Shown here in pieces: positions 1-8,159 of a stretch of 64,000 nt of DNA. Each line of letters starts with the position of its first letter. The first letter of the stretch is position 1. A program made the position numbers and the translations under genes. This DNA comes from SFHK01 sp964554795 (GTDB taxonomy: Bacteria; Bacillota; Clostridia; Christensenellales; Aristaeellaceae), in assembly GCA_964554795.1 (NCBI GenBank), contig CAZKQB010000001.1:124001-188000 (forward strand). The letters run 5' to 3'. The notes beneath the pieces are model-generated. The model had not been told where the DNA came from. It did not search any database and saw nothing but the letters and a program-made list of their open reading frames with translations.

Positions 1-414
1 ACGCATTATCACGAGCTTTCGGTTCTGGAGGGACAGCTTCCCGGCGTGGTCAATTACCGGGTGACGGCGAAGGAACAGGGCGAGGACGTGATCTTCCTGC
101 GCAAGGTTGTGCCTGGCGGCGAGGACAGAAGCTACGGCGTGGCGGTCGCAAAGCTGGCAGGGCTTCCCACGGGCGTGATTTCGCGCGCAAGGCAGATCAT
201 GGCGCGGCTTGAGGTGGATGACGACGCGCGCGGCTCTATTGGAAAGACGATTCTGGATAAGCGAAAGAACGCCGGAGACCGGCAGATTGCGTTTACTGAC
301 TATCAGCCAATGGAGCTGGTGGAGGAAATTCGCAAGCTGGACGTGATGAGCATGTCGCCGATTGACGCGCTCAACATGCTGTACAGGCTAAGTGAAGAGG
401 CACGGAGGATTTAA
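1..414 (+). CDS. mutS: DNA mismatch repair protein MutS, C-terminal part
   Basis: The reading frame is open from base 1 and ends at 414, so only about the last 137 residues are in the window. MutS recognises mismatches, and this part belongs to its ATPase/dimerisation end. The segment SYGVAVAKLAGLP near residues 44-56 of the visible part is the conserved helix that follows the Walker B region in MutS proteins. The tail RLEVDDDARGS and a short helical C-terminus complete it. The stop codon abuts the mutL start directly, so the two genes are probably co-transcribed and translationally coupled. The identification is firm from the motif and from the mutL neighbour. Confidence 0.95.
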   Translation, partial: THYHELSVLEGQLPGVVNYRVTAKEQGEDVIFLRKVVPGGEDRSYGVAVAKLAGLPTGVISRARQIMARLEVDDDARGSIGKTILDKRKNAGDRQIAFTDYQPMELVEEIRKLDVMSMSPIDALNMLYRLSEEARRI

Positions 415-2397
415 ATGGCAATTCACATACTGGATGCGGCCACGGTAGGCAAGATATCCGCGGGCGAGGTTGTGGAGCGGCCGTCGTCTGTTGCAAAGGA
501 ACTGATTGAAAACTCGCTGGATGCGGGCGCGACGAGCATTACCGTGGAAATCAAGGATGGAGGCATTTCCTATCTGCGCGTGACAGACAACGGTTGCGGC
601 ATTCCCTTTTCGGACGCCCGAATGGCGTTTGAAAATCACGCCACGAGCAAGTTGAAAAATGCCGACGGATTATTTGATATCCGCACACTGGGCTTTCGCG
701 GTGAGGCGCTGCCGTCGATTGCGGCGGTTTCGCGCGTGACCATGACTACGCGCACGAAGGATGCAGAAGCGGGCGCGAAGGTGGAAGTCGAGGGCGGGCG
801 CTTTGTCGGCGTGAGTGAGACCGGCTGTCCGGAGGGCACCACGATCGTGATGCGCGGTCTGTTTTTTAATCTGCCCGTACGCCGAGTATTTCTGAAAAAG
901 CCGGTGTACGAGCAGGGGCTGCTCAACGAGCTCGTGCAGCGTATGATTCTGGGCAATCCTGGTGTAGCGTTTCGGTTGATTGCAAACGGCCGGGCGATCT
1001 ATCGCTCCTATGGCGATGGCGACGTGCGGCATGCGGCGCTGTCCGTGTTCGGGCGCGAGTGCGCGCAGGCGCTGCGGGAGATAAACGCATCCGAGGGTGC
1101 GTTCACGGTAAAGGGACTGATTGGCGTGGGTGATGAGGCGAGGCCGACGCGAGCACAGCAGTGCTTTTTTGTCAATGGCCGCCTGATTCGCTGCACGCTG
1201 CTTTCGCAGGCACTGGAGGAAGCGTGTCGCGGTCGCGTGACGATCGGCATGTATCCGATGTGCGCGCTCGCGGTTACCATGCCGCCGGAAAGCGTGGATA
1301 TCAATGTGCATCCCAGCAAGCTGGAGGTGCGTTTCCGCGATGAGGCTGCATTCCGGCTTACGGCGCAATCGCTGTTTCAGAAGGCGTTCACGGCGGAAAC
1401 GATGGTGAATTCGTTTTCCACGCCGCGCGTCCCCGAAATGCCTCAGACGACGGTCACGCGTGTGACGGCTGCGATGGATCGATTGATCGATCCTGCATCC
1501 GCTGCGAAGACGGAGAAGCCGCCGCAAGCTACGCTTGCGCAGAGTATCTCGATAGCTGCGGGTGAGGTACGCGAGGGCGGGTTTGTACCCAAAACCGTGC
1601 AGATGGCGAGCAAGGGCGGGGTTGTGCCGAAGCCGGCGGGTGAGGCGCGCGAGGGTAGATTTGTGCCAAAACCATCTGTGGCTGCGGATGGCACGGCATG
1701 CAAGGATGTACCTTCGGTGACGAAGGACGTTTCCGCGAACGAAAAGCCTTTCGTGCAGAATGTCGACGCGCCCGTAAAGCCGGAAAAGGCCGAGCAGCTT
1801 GAAATGCCGGAAACGGTGGTTCCCAAGGCACAGTATCGCGTAATCGGCACGCTGTTTCACACCTACATCCTGCTGGAGCACGGCGACAATTTTCTGATGA
1901 TCGATCAGCATGCGGCGCATGAGCGTCTCAACTATGAAAGGTATCGGGCGCTATTGGATGACGGCATAGCGGCTCAGCAGCTGCTGGCGCCGTATATCAT
2001 TCATGTTTCACGCCGTGAAGCAGACATTCTGCTTTCGTCAAGGGAACTGCTTTCCGAGGCGGGCTATGAGATTGACGCGTTCGGCGAAAGCGATATTCAG
2101 GTGCGAGCCGTACCATTTGTTATGGGGCAGTCGGATATGCGCATGCTGTTTACCGAGCTGATTGATGAACTGGATCATTTGAAGGCTGCAGAGAGGGAAA
2201 AGCGCATGGCGAGCATTATTCAAGCCTCGTGCAAGCACGCCGTGAAGGCGGGCGACCGGCTGACGGATGCAGAGATCCGGTCGCTGCTCGAACAAATGAC
2301 GGCCTCCGGCGCGCCGCCCACGTGTCCACACGGAAGACCTGTGCTGCGCGTGATGAGCAAATACGAAATCGAACGCATGTTCAAACGCGTTCAGTAG
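415..2397 (+). CDS. mutL: DNA mismatch repair protein MutL
   Basis: MutL couples mismatch recognition by MutS to strand removal. The N-terminal GHKL ATPase (about residues 1-330) shows ELIENSLDAGA (residues 29-39, with the catalytic Glu and the Mg-binding Asn), DNGCGI (58-63) and GFRGEAL. The C-terminal domain carries DQHAAHE at about residues 497-503, followed by further acidic residues, and CPHGRP near 637. These are the metal-binding endonuclease motifs of MutL in bacteria that lack MutH, so this protein probably nicks DNA. At 660 residues the length is normal. The linker (about 380-425) contains three imperfect copies of a G-x-F/V-V-P-K motif. It starts immediately after the mutS stop and ends 8 bases before miaA. 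Confidence 0.97.
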   Translation: MAIHILDAATVGKISAGEVVERPSSVAKELIENSLDAGATSITVEIKDGGISYLRVTDNGCGIPFSDARMAFENHATSKLKNADGLFDIRTLGFRGEALPSIAAVSRVTMTTRTKDAEAGAKVEVEGGRFVGVSETGCPEGTTIVMRGLFFNLPVRRVFLKKPVYEQGLLNELVQRMILGNPGVAFRLIANGRAIYRSYGDGDVRHAALSVFGRECAQALREINASEGAFTVKGLIGVGDEARPTRAQQCFFVNGRLIRCTLLSQALEEACRGRVTIGMYPMCALAVTMPPESVDINVHPSKLEVRFRDEAAFRLTAQSLFQKAFTAETMVNSFSTPRVPEMPQTTVTRVTAAMDRLIDPASAAKTEKPPQATLAQSISIAAGEVREGGFVPKTVQMASKGGVVPKPAGEAREGRFVPKPSVAADGTACKDVPSVTKDVSANEKPFVQNVDAPVKPEKAEQLEMPETVVPKAQYRVIGTLFHTYILLEHGDNFLMIDQHAAHERLNYERYRALLDDGIAAQQLLAPYIIHVSRREADILLSSRELLSEAGYEIDAFGESDIQVRAVPFVMGQSDMRMLFTELIDELDHLKAAEREKRMASIIQASCKHAVKAGDRLTDAEIRSLLEQMTASGAPPTCPHGRPVLRVMSKYEIERMFKRVQ

Positions 2398-2405
2398 GAG
2401 CGCGT

Positions 2406-3326
2406 ATGGCAAAACGGCTGATTGGTATTTGCGGGCCCACGGCGTCCGGGAAGACGGCCGTGGCGGTGGAGCTGTGCAGGCGACTTGGCGGCGAGGTCGT
2501 TTCTGCCGATTCGATGCAGGTATATCGGGGTATGGATATACTGTCCGCTGCGCCGGACGAGCGTGAGATGGGCGGCATTCCGCATCATATGATTCGCGTA
2601 CTGCCGCCGAACATGCGGTTTAACGCATCGAAGTATCGCGAAATGGCCGCCGCGGAAATCGAAGAGATTGAATGGCGCGGGAAGAAGCCGGTACTTTGCG
2701 GTGGCACGGGATTGTATATCAATGCGCTTACAAAGGGCATGCGCCTGTCCGAGCGTGCGGACGAGGCGTTGCGCGCGGAGCTGAAGGCGATTGCCGCAGA
2801 GGAAGGCGGCGAAGAAAGGCTTCACCAAATGCTGGCGGAGGTAGATCCGGAATCGGCAGAGCGGTATCCGGCGGGAGATGTACGACGCGTGATTCGATCG
2901 ATTGAAATTTTTCGTCTCACGGGCATGACGCGCAAACGCCAAGAAGAAATTGATGCACAGACGCCGGATACATTTGAAGCGAAGCTGTTTGCCATCGATT
3001 GGCCGCGCGAGGTTCTGTATGAGCGCATCAATCGCCGCGTGGATGAAATGGTGGCGAGGGGGCTGATTCGCGAAGTGGCACGGCTTATTGATGAAGGCGA
3101 GGATGCGCATCCGACGGCAGTACAGGCCATCGGATACAAGGAAATTGCCGCCGGCCTGCGCGGAGACTGCGCCATGTCCGACGCGATTGCCCGCATGAAA
3201 ACCGCTACGCGCAACTATGCCAAGCGCCAGCAAACCTGGTTTCGCGCCGACCCGCGCGTGACGTGGCTGAGCCCTGAGGGAAAAAACGCAGTGCAGCTGG
3301 CAGAGGAAATCGAAGCAAAGCTGTAA
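2406..3326 (+). CDS. miaA: tRNA dimethylallyltransferase MiaA
   Basis: MiaA transfers a dimethylallyl group to A37 of tRNAs that read UNN codons. The P-loop GPTASGKT lies at residues 10-17, followed by the characteristic SADSMQVYRGMDI and GGTGLYI motifs. The C-terminal part has AIGYKE and the RNYAKRQ-TWF signature. I chose ATG 2406 (306 residues) because it starts exactly at the family's N-terminus (AKRLIGICGPT) and because AGGAG overlapping the mutL stop sits 4-5 bases upstream. The frame is open further upstream, but that extension lies inside mutL. Part of the mutSL operon. In many Clostridia hfq follows miaA; here it does not. Confidence 0.96.
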   Translation: MAKRLIGICGPTASGKTAVAVELCRRLGGEVVSADSMQVYRGMDILSAAPDEREMGGIPHHMIRVLPPNMRFNASKYREMAAAEIEEIEWRGKKPVLCGGTGLYINALTKGMRLSERADEALRAELKAIAAEEGGEERLHQMLAEVDPESAERYPAGDVRRVIRSIEIFRLTGMTRKRQEEIDAQTPDTFEAKLFAIDWPREVLYERINRRVDEMVARGLIREVARLIDEGEDAHPTAVQAIGYKEIAAGLRGDCAMSDAIARMKTATRNYAKRQQTWFRADPRVTWLSPEGKNAVQLAEEIEAKL

Positions 3327-3353
3327 ATACAGGAAAAGAAAGAGGAATTCGGC

Positions 3354-4577
3354 ATGCAGAACTATGAAGCCCTCATTTGTGAGGCCGAAAGAGAGCTTGC
3401 GCCCGTATTTGAACGCCTGAATGCAATTGAAACCGAGAACACCCGGCGCGTGCTTCATGCGTTCCAGAGGCACAGGGTCTCCGCGCGCAATTTTGCACCC
3501 ACGACTGGCTATGGTTACGACGATATTGGTCGGGATGTGTTGTCTGAGATTATCGCAGAGGTATTCGGTGCGGAAAAGGCGCTGATGCGTCCTCAGATTG
3601 CCTCCGGCACGCACGCGCTGGCGCTGTGCCTGTATGGGATGCTGCGGCCGGGAGAAACACTGCTGTCTGCCGCAGGAAGGCCGTATGACACGCTGGAGGA
3701 GGTAATCGGCATTGCGGGTGAGGCAGGCTCCGGCTCTCTGAAGGACTTTGGCGTTGGCTATAAGCAGGTGGAGCTGAAGGATGGCGCGCTGGATGAAGAG
3801 GGCATATTGAATGCGATTACGCCGGATGTCAGGCTGGTGCTTATTCAGCGCTCGCGCGGATACGACTGGCGGCCGTCGCTGAGTGTGGACGAAATCGACC
3901 GCATGATCGAGCGGATTCACGCTGTGTGTCCCGGCGTAAATGTGATGGTGGATAATTGCTACGGCGAATTCACAGGCACGCATGAGCCGAAGGCAGATGT
4001 GTTTGCGGGCTCGCTGATCAAGAACCCAGGCGGCGGCATCGCGCCCACGGGCGGCTATATTGCCGGTCGCGCGGAGTGCGTGGACAGGATTGCAAATCGG
4101 CTTACCTCGCCCGGCATTGGCGCGGAGGTTGGGTCCTACGCGGGTGGCTATCAGCCGTTTTATCAGGGCTTCTTCCTTGCGCCGCACGTTGTAGGGCAGG
4201 CGCTTCGCGTAAGCTGCCTGTTTGCATGTGTGTTCGAAAAGCTTGGCTACGCCGTCCATCCGAAATACGACGATCCCCGCGGCGACATCATTCAGGCGAT
4301 TCGCTTTGAGGACGCAGGAAAGCTCATCCGCTTCATTCAATCGATTCAGATGGATTCACCGGTGGACGCGGAGGCGGTTCCGGAGCCGTGGGATATGCCT
4401 GGCTATCAGGATCAGGTGATCATGGCAGCGGGTACATTCGTATCTGGCGCTTCCATTGAGCTGTCTGCAGATGCGCCGATCCGGCCTCCGTATATCGCCT
4501 ATCTCCAGGGTGGCCTGACCTATGCGCATGGTCGTATTGCACTGGAGGGAGCGCTTCAGCGCATGCAGGAGGCGTAG
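3354..4577 (+). CDS. ynbB: PLP-dependent methionine gamma-lyase-like protein (YnbB / 'aluminium resistance' family)
   Basis: A 407-residue fold-type I PLP enzyme of the family usually annotated as aluminium resistance protein or methionine gamma-lyase family. The features seen are the QIASGTHAL segment, SAAGRPYDTLEEV, the VMVDNCYGEF block that supplies the cofactor-contacting Asp, and SLIKNPGGG with the likely Schiff-base lysine at residue 223. The family sits next to miaA/hfq and lexA in many Firmicutes, which agrees with the order here. Its true substrate is not established, so 'aluminium resistance' should be read as a label only. The start ATG 3354 is preceded by AAAGAGG. It is 27 bases after miaA and probably in the same operon. 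Confidence 0.88.
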   Translation: MQNYEALICEAERELAPVFERLNAIETENTRRVLHAFQRHRVSARNFAPTTGYGYDDIGRDVLSEIIAEVFGAEKALMRPQIASGTHALALCLYGMLRPGETLLSAAGRPYDTLEEVIGIAGEAGSGSLKDFGVGYKQVELKDGALDEEGILNAITPDVRLVLIQRSRGYDWRPSLSVDEIDRMIERIHAVCPGVNVMVDNCYGEFTGTHEPKADVFAGSLIKNPGGGIAPTGGYIAGRAECVDRIANRLTSPGIGAEVGSYAGGYQPFYQGFFLAPHVVGQALRVSCLFACVFEKLGYAVHPKYDDPRGDIIQAIRFEDAGKLIRFIQSIQMDSPVDAEAVPEPWDMPGYQDQVIMAAGTFVSGASIELSADAPIRPPYIAYLQGGLTYAHGRIALEGALQRMQEA

Positions 4578-4730
4578 GGCTGCATTGCCTTTTGGCTTGA
4601 GGCTTCGCGCGAAAGATATAGGATGCGCTGAGATTTATATGCGCATGCTGAATGCAGGAGGCATTTGTGAAAAACGTTGCCCTCGCATACTTTTCGTCCC
4701 GAATGGGCATGGTATGCGGGGGTGATTTTT

Positions 4731-5165
4731 ATGCTCGGATTTCTGATGGCAGTGCTTGCAGGTGCAGCTATGAGTGTGCAGGGCGTGATGAACACGCGAC
4801 TGTCGGAAAAAATCGGCTTGCTGGAGTCAAATGCGTATGTGCAGGGAACGGCGTTTGTGCTCTCAGCATTGGCTATGTGGTTCTTTGGAAAGGGCAATCT
4901 GAAGCTGCTGCCCAGCGTGCCGTGGCCGTATTGGCTGGGCGGGGCAGTGGGATTGGTGATTACGATTACGGTGATGCTGGCGATTCACGAGCTGAACGCC
5001 ACGCTTGCTATTTCCACCATTCTGATTGCGCAGCTGCTTGTTGCTGCGGCAATCGACTATTTCGGCCTTATGGAAAGCGAAAGGACACCCTTTGGCGTTC
5101 AGAAATTCATCGCGCTGGCGTTAATGATCGGCAGTGTGGCGCTATTTAAGTGGGAACCCAAATAA
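4731..5165 (+). CDS. YdcZ/DUF606-type small multidrug/metabolite transporter (DMT superfamily)
   Basis: A 144-residue protein that is almost entirely hydrophobic, with about five predicted membrane helices. The opening MLGFLMAVLAGAAMSVQG and the following VMNTRLSEKIGL are typical of the DUF606/YdcZ branch of the drug/metabolite transporters, in which two such domains pair. I chose ATG 4731 because GGGGGTGA lies 6 bases upstream and the first helix begins there. The frame is open to an upstream TTG, but that extension (with Pro, Arg and Trp) does not look like this family. The transported compound is unknown. The next gene follows after a promoter. Confidence 0.75.
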   Translation: MLGFLMAVLAGAAMSVQGVMNTRLSEKIGLLESNAYVQGTAFVLSALAMWFFGKGNLKLLPSVPWPYWLGGAVGLVITITVMLAIHELNATLAISTILIAQLLVAAAIDYFGLMESERTPFGVQKFIALALMIGSVALFKWEPK

Positions 5166-5180
5166 AATTTTGCCAAATGC

Positions 5181-5209
5181 TTGACATCGAACATATGTTC
5201 TGTTATAAT
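5181..5209 (+). promoter_or_regulatory. Sigma-A promoter with an embedded LexA (SOS) box
   Basis: A perfect -35 TTGACA (5181-5186), a 17-base spacer and a perfect -10 TATAAT (5204-5209). The spacer contains CGAACATATGTTCT (5188-5201), which matches the Firmicutes LexA operator CGAACRNRYGTTYG at 13 of 14 positions and is an almost perfect palindrome. A repressor bound here would cover the spacer completely. It drives the small gene at 5242. A second box of the same type lies upstream of lexA in this window. Confidence 0.85.
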
Positions 5210-5241
5210 GCAGACACAGACAAACAAAGGAGAGCTTGACA

Positions 5242-5445
5242 ATGAACAGAAGAAATCAGCGGAAGAGACGGTATGTTGTGAAGAACCGCAGGATGGAAAG
5301 CCTGTATAAGCTGATGGCGCTTTTGCTTCTTGTCTGCACGGTGCTTTTGAGCGCGAGGCTGACGGCAGGCACGTCCGGCCAGGTACTAAAAAACGCCGTG
5401 CTGCAGCGTCCGTCCGTTTATGCGGGGCTTGGCATCAATGGCTAA
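5242..5445 (+). CDS. SOS-controlled small single-pass membrane protein (candidate cell-division inhibitor)
   Basis: A 67-residue protein. It has a very basic N-terminus (MNRRNQRKRRYVVKNRR), one membrane helix (about residues 22-38) and a short outer tail of about 28 residues. ATG 5242 has AAGGAG 10 bases upstream; a TTG at 5236 is too close to that site. The promoter contains a LexA box, so expression should rise after DNA damage. In Bacillus the gene next to lexA in the comparable neighbourhood is yneA, an SOS-induced single-pass inhibitor of division. The topology and location here are similar, but no LysM domain is visible and I see no clear sequence similarity, so the role is inferred from regulation, size and position. 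A strong terminator follows. Confidence 0.7.
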   Translation: MNRRNQRKRRYVVKNRRMESLYKLMALLLLVCTVLLSARLTAGTSGQVLKNAVLQRPSVYAGLGING

Positions 5446-5536
5446 ATGTGAGCATGGCGAAAGGCAGAGCTGCGAAGGGAGCCCCATTGTTTCTTTAATT
5501 GGGAATCATTTTTTCTTATTTGCCGTAAAACGACCA

Positions 5537-5585
5537 CAAGAACGGATTTGTTGCCGACAGGGCGTTCAAATCCGTTCTTGTTTTG
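5537..5585 (+). terminator. Rho-independent terminator
   Basis: A 14-base-pair perfect stem, CAAGAACGGATTTG (5537-5550) with CAAATCCGTTCTTG (5567-5580), a 16-base loop, then TTTTG. It ends the transcript of the SOS-controlled small gene and lies between it and the convergent GH130 gene. Confidence 0.85.
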
Positions 5586-5615
5586 AATTGTCTATGCAGC
5601 TCGAATTCGAGTGAA

Positions 5616-6599
5616 CTATTCGCCCTTCAGGCAAAGCTGAATGAGGTCTTCCTCTCTGGCTTCGGCGAAGGCAATGACGGTATCGGCGGCGCCGTAGTAT
5701 ATGCGGACAATTCCGCCGTCCATATGCAGCGCAGCCGTCGGGAACACGACGTTTGTGCGGAAACCGATGGTGGTTTCGTAGTCAGCTTCCGGCGCGAGCA
5801 GAGGAACCTTTGAATAGCCGAGCACCTTCCACGGCTCGTTCAGATCCAGTAGCGCGACGGCGATGCAATAGCGCTTGATCCAGCGATCCTCCCAGCCGTT
5901 CTTGCCGCGGGTGGGGTCGATATCGACGGTATGAGTAAAGACCAGCCAGCCTGCATCGGTGCGCAGCGGCGGCGCGCCGGGGCCAATCTTGTCGTTGGCA
6001 AACGGAAAGTCCTCGACGGCCAGCAACAGATGCGGATTGCCCCAGTGCACGAGGTCGGGGCTCTCGCTGATCCACATGTCAAAACGGTCTCGGCCGCGAC
6101 TGTATACGGGCATGGGACGCTCAAGGCGCATGTACATGCCGCCGACCTTTTCGGGGAACAAGACCATGTTGCGATTGTCCGGTACGCTCAGGGAAATCAT
6201 TTCATAGTGACGCAGATCGTCGGTTTTCGCAATGCCACCGCACACGCCGTGACGGGTATCCACAGCGAAGGTCATGTAAATCTGTCCATCAATCTCAGTC
6301 AACCGCGGGTCGTAGGCACGGACGATTTCCTCATCCTGAAGCGCGAACACAGGCTGCGGCTCTACATTCCAGTGAATGCCGTCATCGCTGAATGCAAGGC
6401 CGATATTCGTTCCGGCAAATTTACTCTGGCTGATGTGCTCATAGTCGTTGCGGAACGTCATCGCGTAGCGACCTTGATAGCGAATAACGCCGGCATTAAA
6501 TACAAGCGAGCTGGGATAGGGTACATCCTTACAGGTCATCACAGGATTACCTGCGTAACGGTGGATGCAGGAATGCGAGAAAAGCTTGGGATTCGCCAT
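5616..6599 (-). CDS. Glycoside hydrolase family 130 (beta-mannoside phosphorylase type)
   Basis: A 327-residue five-bladed propeller enzyme. GH130 members split beta-1,4- or beta-1,2-mannosides with phosphate to give mannose 1-phosphate. The seen motifs are HRYAGNPVMT at the N-terminus, FNAGVIRYQGRYAM, YDPRLTEIDGQIYMTF (its Asp is the expected general acid), NDKIGPGAPP and FPTAALHMDGGIVRIYYGAAD. The length fits the shorter oligosaccharide phosphorylases better than the roughly 390-residue mannosylglucose phosphorylases. GGAGGAG lies 5 bases before the ATG. There is no signal peptide, so it acts in the cytoplasm. It stands alone, with no transporter gene beside it. The exact linkage cannot be told from sequence. 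Confidence 0.9.
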   Translation of the reverse strand: MANPKLFSHSCIHRYAGNPVMTCKDVPYPSSLVFNAGVIRYQGRYAMTFRNDYEHISQSKFAGTNIGLAFSDDGIHWNVEPQPVFALQDEEIVRAYDPRLTEIDGQIYMTFAVDTRHGVCGGIAKTDDLRHYEMISLSVPDNRNMVLFPEKVGGMYMRLERPMPVYSRGRDRFDMWISESPDLVHWGNPHLLLAVEDFPFANDKIGPGAPPLRTDAGWLVFTHTVDIDPTRGKNGWEDRWIKRYCIAVALLDLNEPWKVLGYSKVPLLAPEADYETTIGFRTNVVFPTAALHMDGGIVRIYYGAADTVIAFAEAREEDLIQLCLKGE

Positions 6600-6750
6600 A
6601 AATCTCCTCCGTTCCGATGCTGTTTAAAATCCTTGGGAAACAACTACCATTATACGCTGCGCGCCTTTTGCCGTCAAGGGAAAACAGTGCTGGACGGAAA
6701 AAAGCAAAGGTGGTATACTAAAGGAAAACAAGGGGCAAAAGGAGAACTAT

Positions 6751-7422
6751 ATGCAATACCAGTGTCTTGTGCTCGATCATGACGATACCGTTGTCGACAG
6801 TACGGCCAGCGTGCATTACCCGGCGTTTATGGAAACGCTTCGGCGGCTGCGTCCAGGAAGGTGGGAGTCGCTTACGCTGGAGGAGTATTTTCAATACAAT
6901 TTTGAACCGGGCTTCGAGGAGTTCTGCCGGGACATTCTCGGCTTCACAGAAGAAGAGTACGCAGAGCAGGGGAGAGCATGGGAGCGCTATGTAGCTGAGC
7001 ACGTACCGAAGGCTTATCCGGGCATGAAGGAATTTTTGTGGCGCTGCCGCGAGGCGGGGATTCGGCTTTGCGTCGTTTCGCATTCGCTGAAGGAGAATAT
7101 TTTGCGCGACTGGCGGGCAAATGGTTTGCCAGAGCCGGAGCTTGTATATGGCTGGGACGATGCGCCTGAAAAGCGCAAGCCGAGCCCGTGGCCGCTAAGG
7201 GAAATCCTGCGCCAAACGTCACTTTCGCCGGATGGGCTTCTGATGGTGGATGACCTGAAGCCGGGAAAGCAGATGGCCGATGCCTGCAAAGTAGACTTCG
7301 CGGCGGCAGGCTGGGCGCATCACGTTCCGCAGATTGTGGAATTCATGCGCCGCGAGTGCATGCGCTACTGTCCGGAGCTTTGCGCGCTGGAGTCAATCGT
7401 GTTCGGAAAAGACGAAGCCTGA
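6751..7422 (+). CDS. HAD-superfamily hydrolase (phosphoglycolate phosphatase-like)
   Basis: A 223-residue cytoplasmic phosphatase of the haloacid dehalogenase superfamily. Motif I is DHDDT (residues 8-12), with both aspartates and the Thr. Motif II is VVSHS, motif III the lysine of EKRKPSP, and motif IV MVDDLKPG. The insertion after motif I is helical (C1 cap), as in Gph/YjjG-type phosphatases. AAAAGGAG precedes the ATG, and a TATACT (6714-6719) may be its -10. Substrate unknown. It is monocistronic, between GH130 and the RHS region. Confidence 0.88.
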   Translation: MQYQCLVLDHDDTVVDSTASVHYPAFMETLRRLRPGRWESLTLEEYFQYNFEPGFEEFCRDILGFTEEEYAEQGRAWERYVAEHVPKAYPGMKEFLWRCREAGIRLCVVSHSLKENILRDWRANGLPEPELVYGWDDAPEKRKPSPWPLREILRQTSLSPDGLLMVDDLKPGKQMADACKVDFAAAGWAHHVPQIVEFMRRECMRYCPELCALESIVFGKDEA

Positions 7423-7520
7423 AAACAACCGCCACGAACCGGCTGCTTGCGGATATAAGGCATTTTTCGTGTACAGATTCGTATTATGTATATGCGTATT
7501 GATTGACAAGGAGGGGTAAT

Positions 7521-8008
7521 GTGCGAAAAGTATTGTTGTTTTAGAGATAATTATTATTTTGAGCATCTCTGTTACTGCGCATATTGCGTTTAATGGAGGA
7601 ATCTACGATAAACATGAATATGTGTATTCACTAATTCAAGAAGAGTATGGCATTGTGCTGACAGAAAGGGATGTCGTGAATATAACATACGAACCCATAT
7701 ACTCGCGGGATTTTGCCTGTGTAGCAGCAATAAAACTATCAGATGATTATGCTATCTCATTGGGAGAGTTTATTCGGAATGATGTTTCTTGGATTCTCGC
7801 CAGCAATGCCGGAGAAACTATAGACAAATACATTGAGCCTTCGCTTTCTTCCTTTAAGAACCTTTCAGCACTAAAAGATTGCTGCATGGAGGATGATTCA
7901 TATATAAAGCTCATCATATATGAAGAGGATCTCCCGTATGCGCAAGAATTCTCTATACTCGTTGTAAACATAGCAAAAGCAGAACTGTTTTACTTCACGG
8001 TGAAATAA
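7521..8008 (+). CDS. Small exported protein with an apparent -1 frame break in its signal peptide; candidate RHS-linked immunity protein
   Basis: The ribosome site AAGGAGGGG (7509-7516) points to GTG 7521, which reads MRKVLLF and then hits TAG at 7542. In the -1 frame, reading continues from TTA 7541 as LEIIIILSISVTAHIAF and runs to 8008. Joined, these give a good signal peptide or anchor followed by about 135 residues of a mixed alpha/beta domain rich in Tyr, Ile and acidic residues. The alternative start, TTG 7559, has no ribosome site and would cut the hydrophobic segment. One missing T in the TTTT run would explain the break. I do not recognise the family. It lies just upstream of the RHS tip fragment and, like the 9741 gene, is AT-rich and membrane-directed. 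Confidence 0.5.
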
Positions 8009-8056
8009 TATTGATGCAACTCAACTCATTTGCATCGATATGTTGGGTGGCTTTTT
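8008..8056 (+). terminator. Probable Rho-independent terminator
   Basis: ATATTGATGCAA (8008-8019) pairs with TTGCATCGATAT (8030-8041) except for one G-T pair. About ten bases later comes CTTTTTG. The gap between stem and T-run is longer than usual, so it may be weak. A second hairpin, CCCTCTTC/GAAGAGGG, follows at 8062-8087 without a T-run. Confidence 0.4.
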
Positions 8057-8159
8057 GTGTGCCCTCTTCGTGGTCTCGAGAAGAGGGTGATCAACCGGTA
8101 CTGTCAAGAGTTATGCGCAAATTCGTTCACCGGCAAGAAAAGGAATCTATCGGCAGGCA

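Noticed and set aside
670..1920. Long minus-strand open frame opposite mutL
   Set aside because: It is a shadow of the GC-rich mutL codons: Arg/His-rich product, no ribosome site, no family resemblance.
2014..2036. TGTTTCACGCCGTGAAGCA in mutL as a parS site for the ParB encoded at 32570
   Set aside because: Two extra bases in the centre break the 16-base palindrome of parS, and it lies in conserved coding sequence.
2391..4340. Very long minus-strand open frame opposite miaA and the ynbB-type gene
   Set aside because: Antisense of two well-supported genes; composition and lack of a start signal mark it as a shadow.
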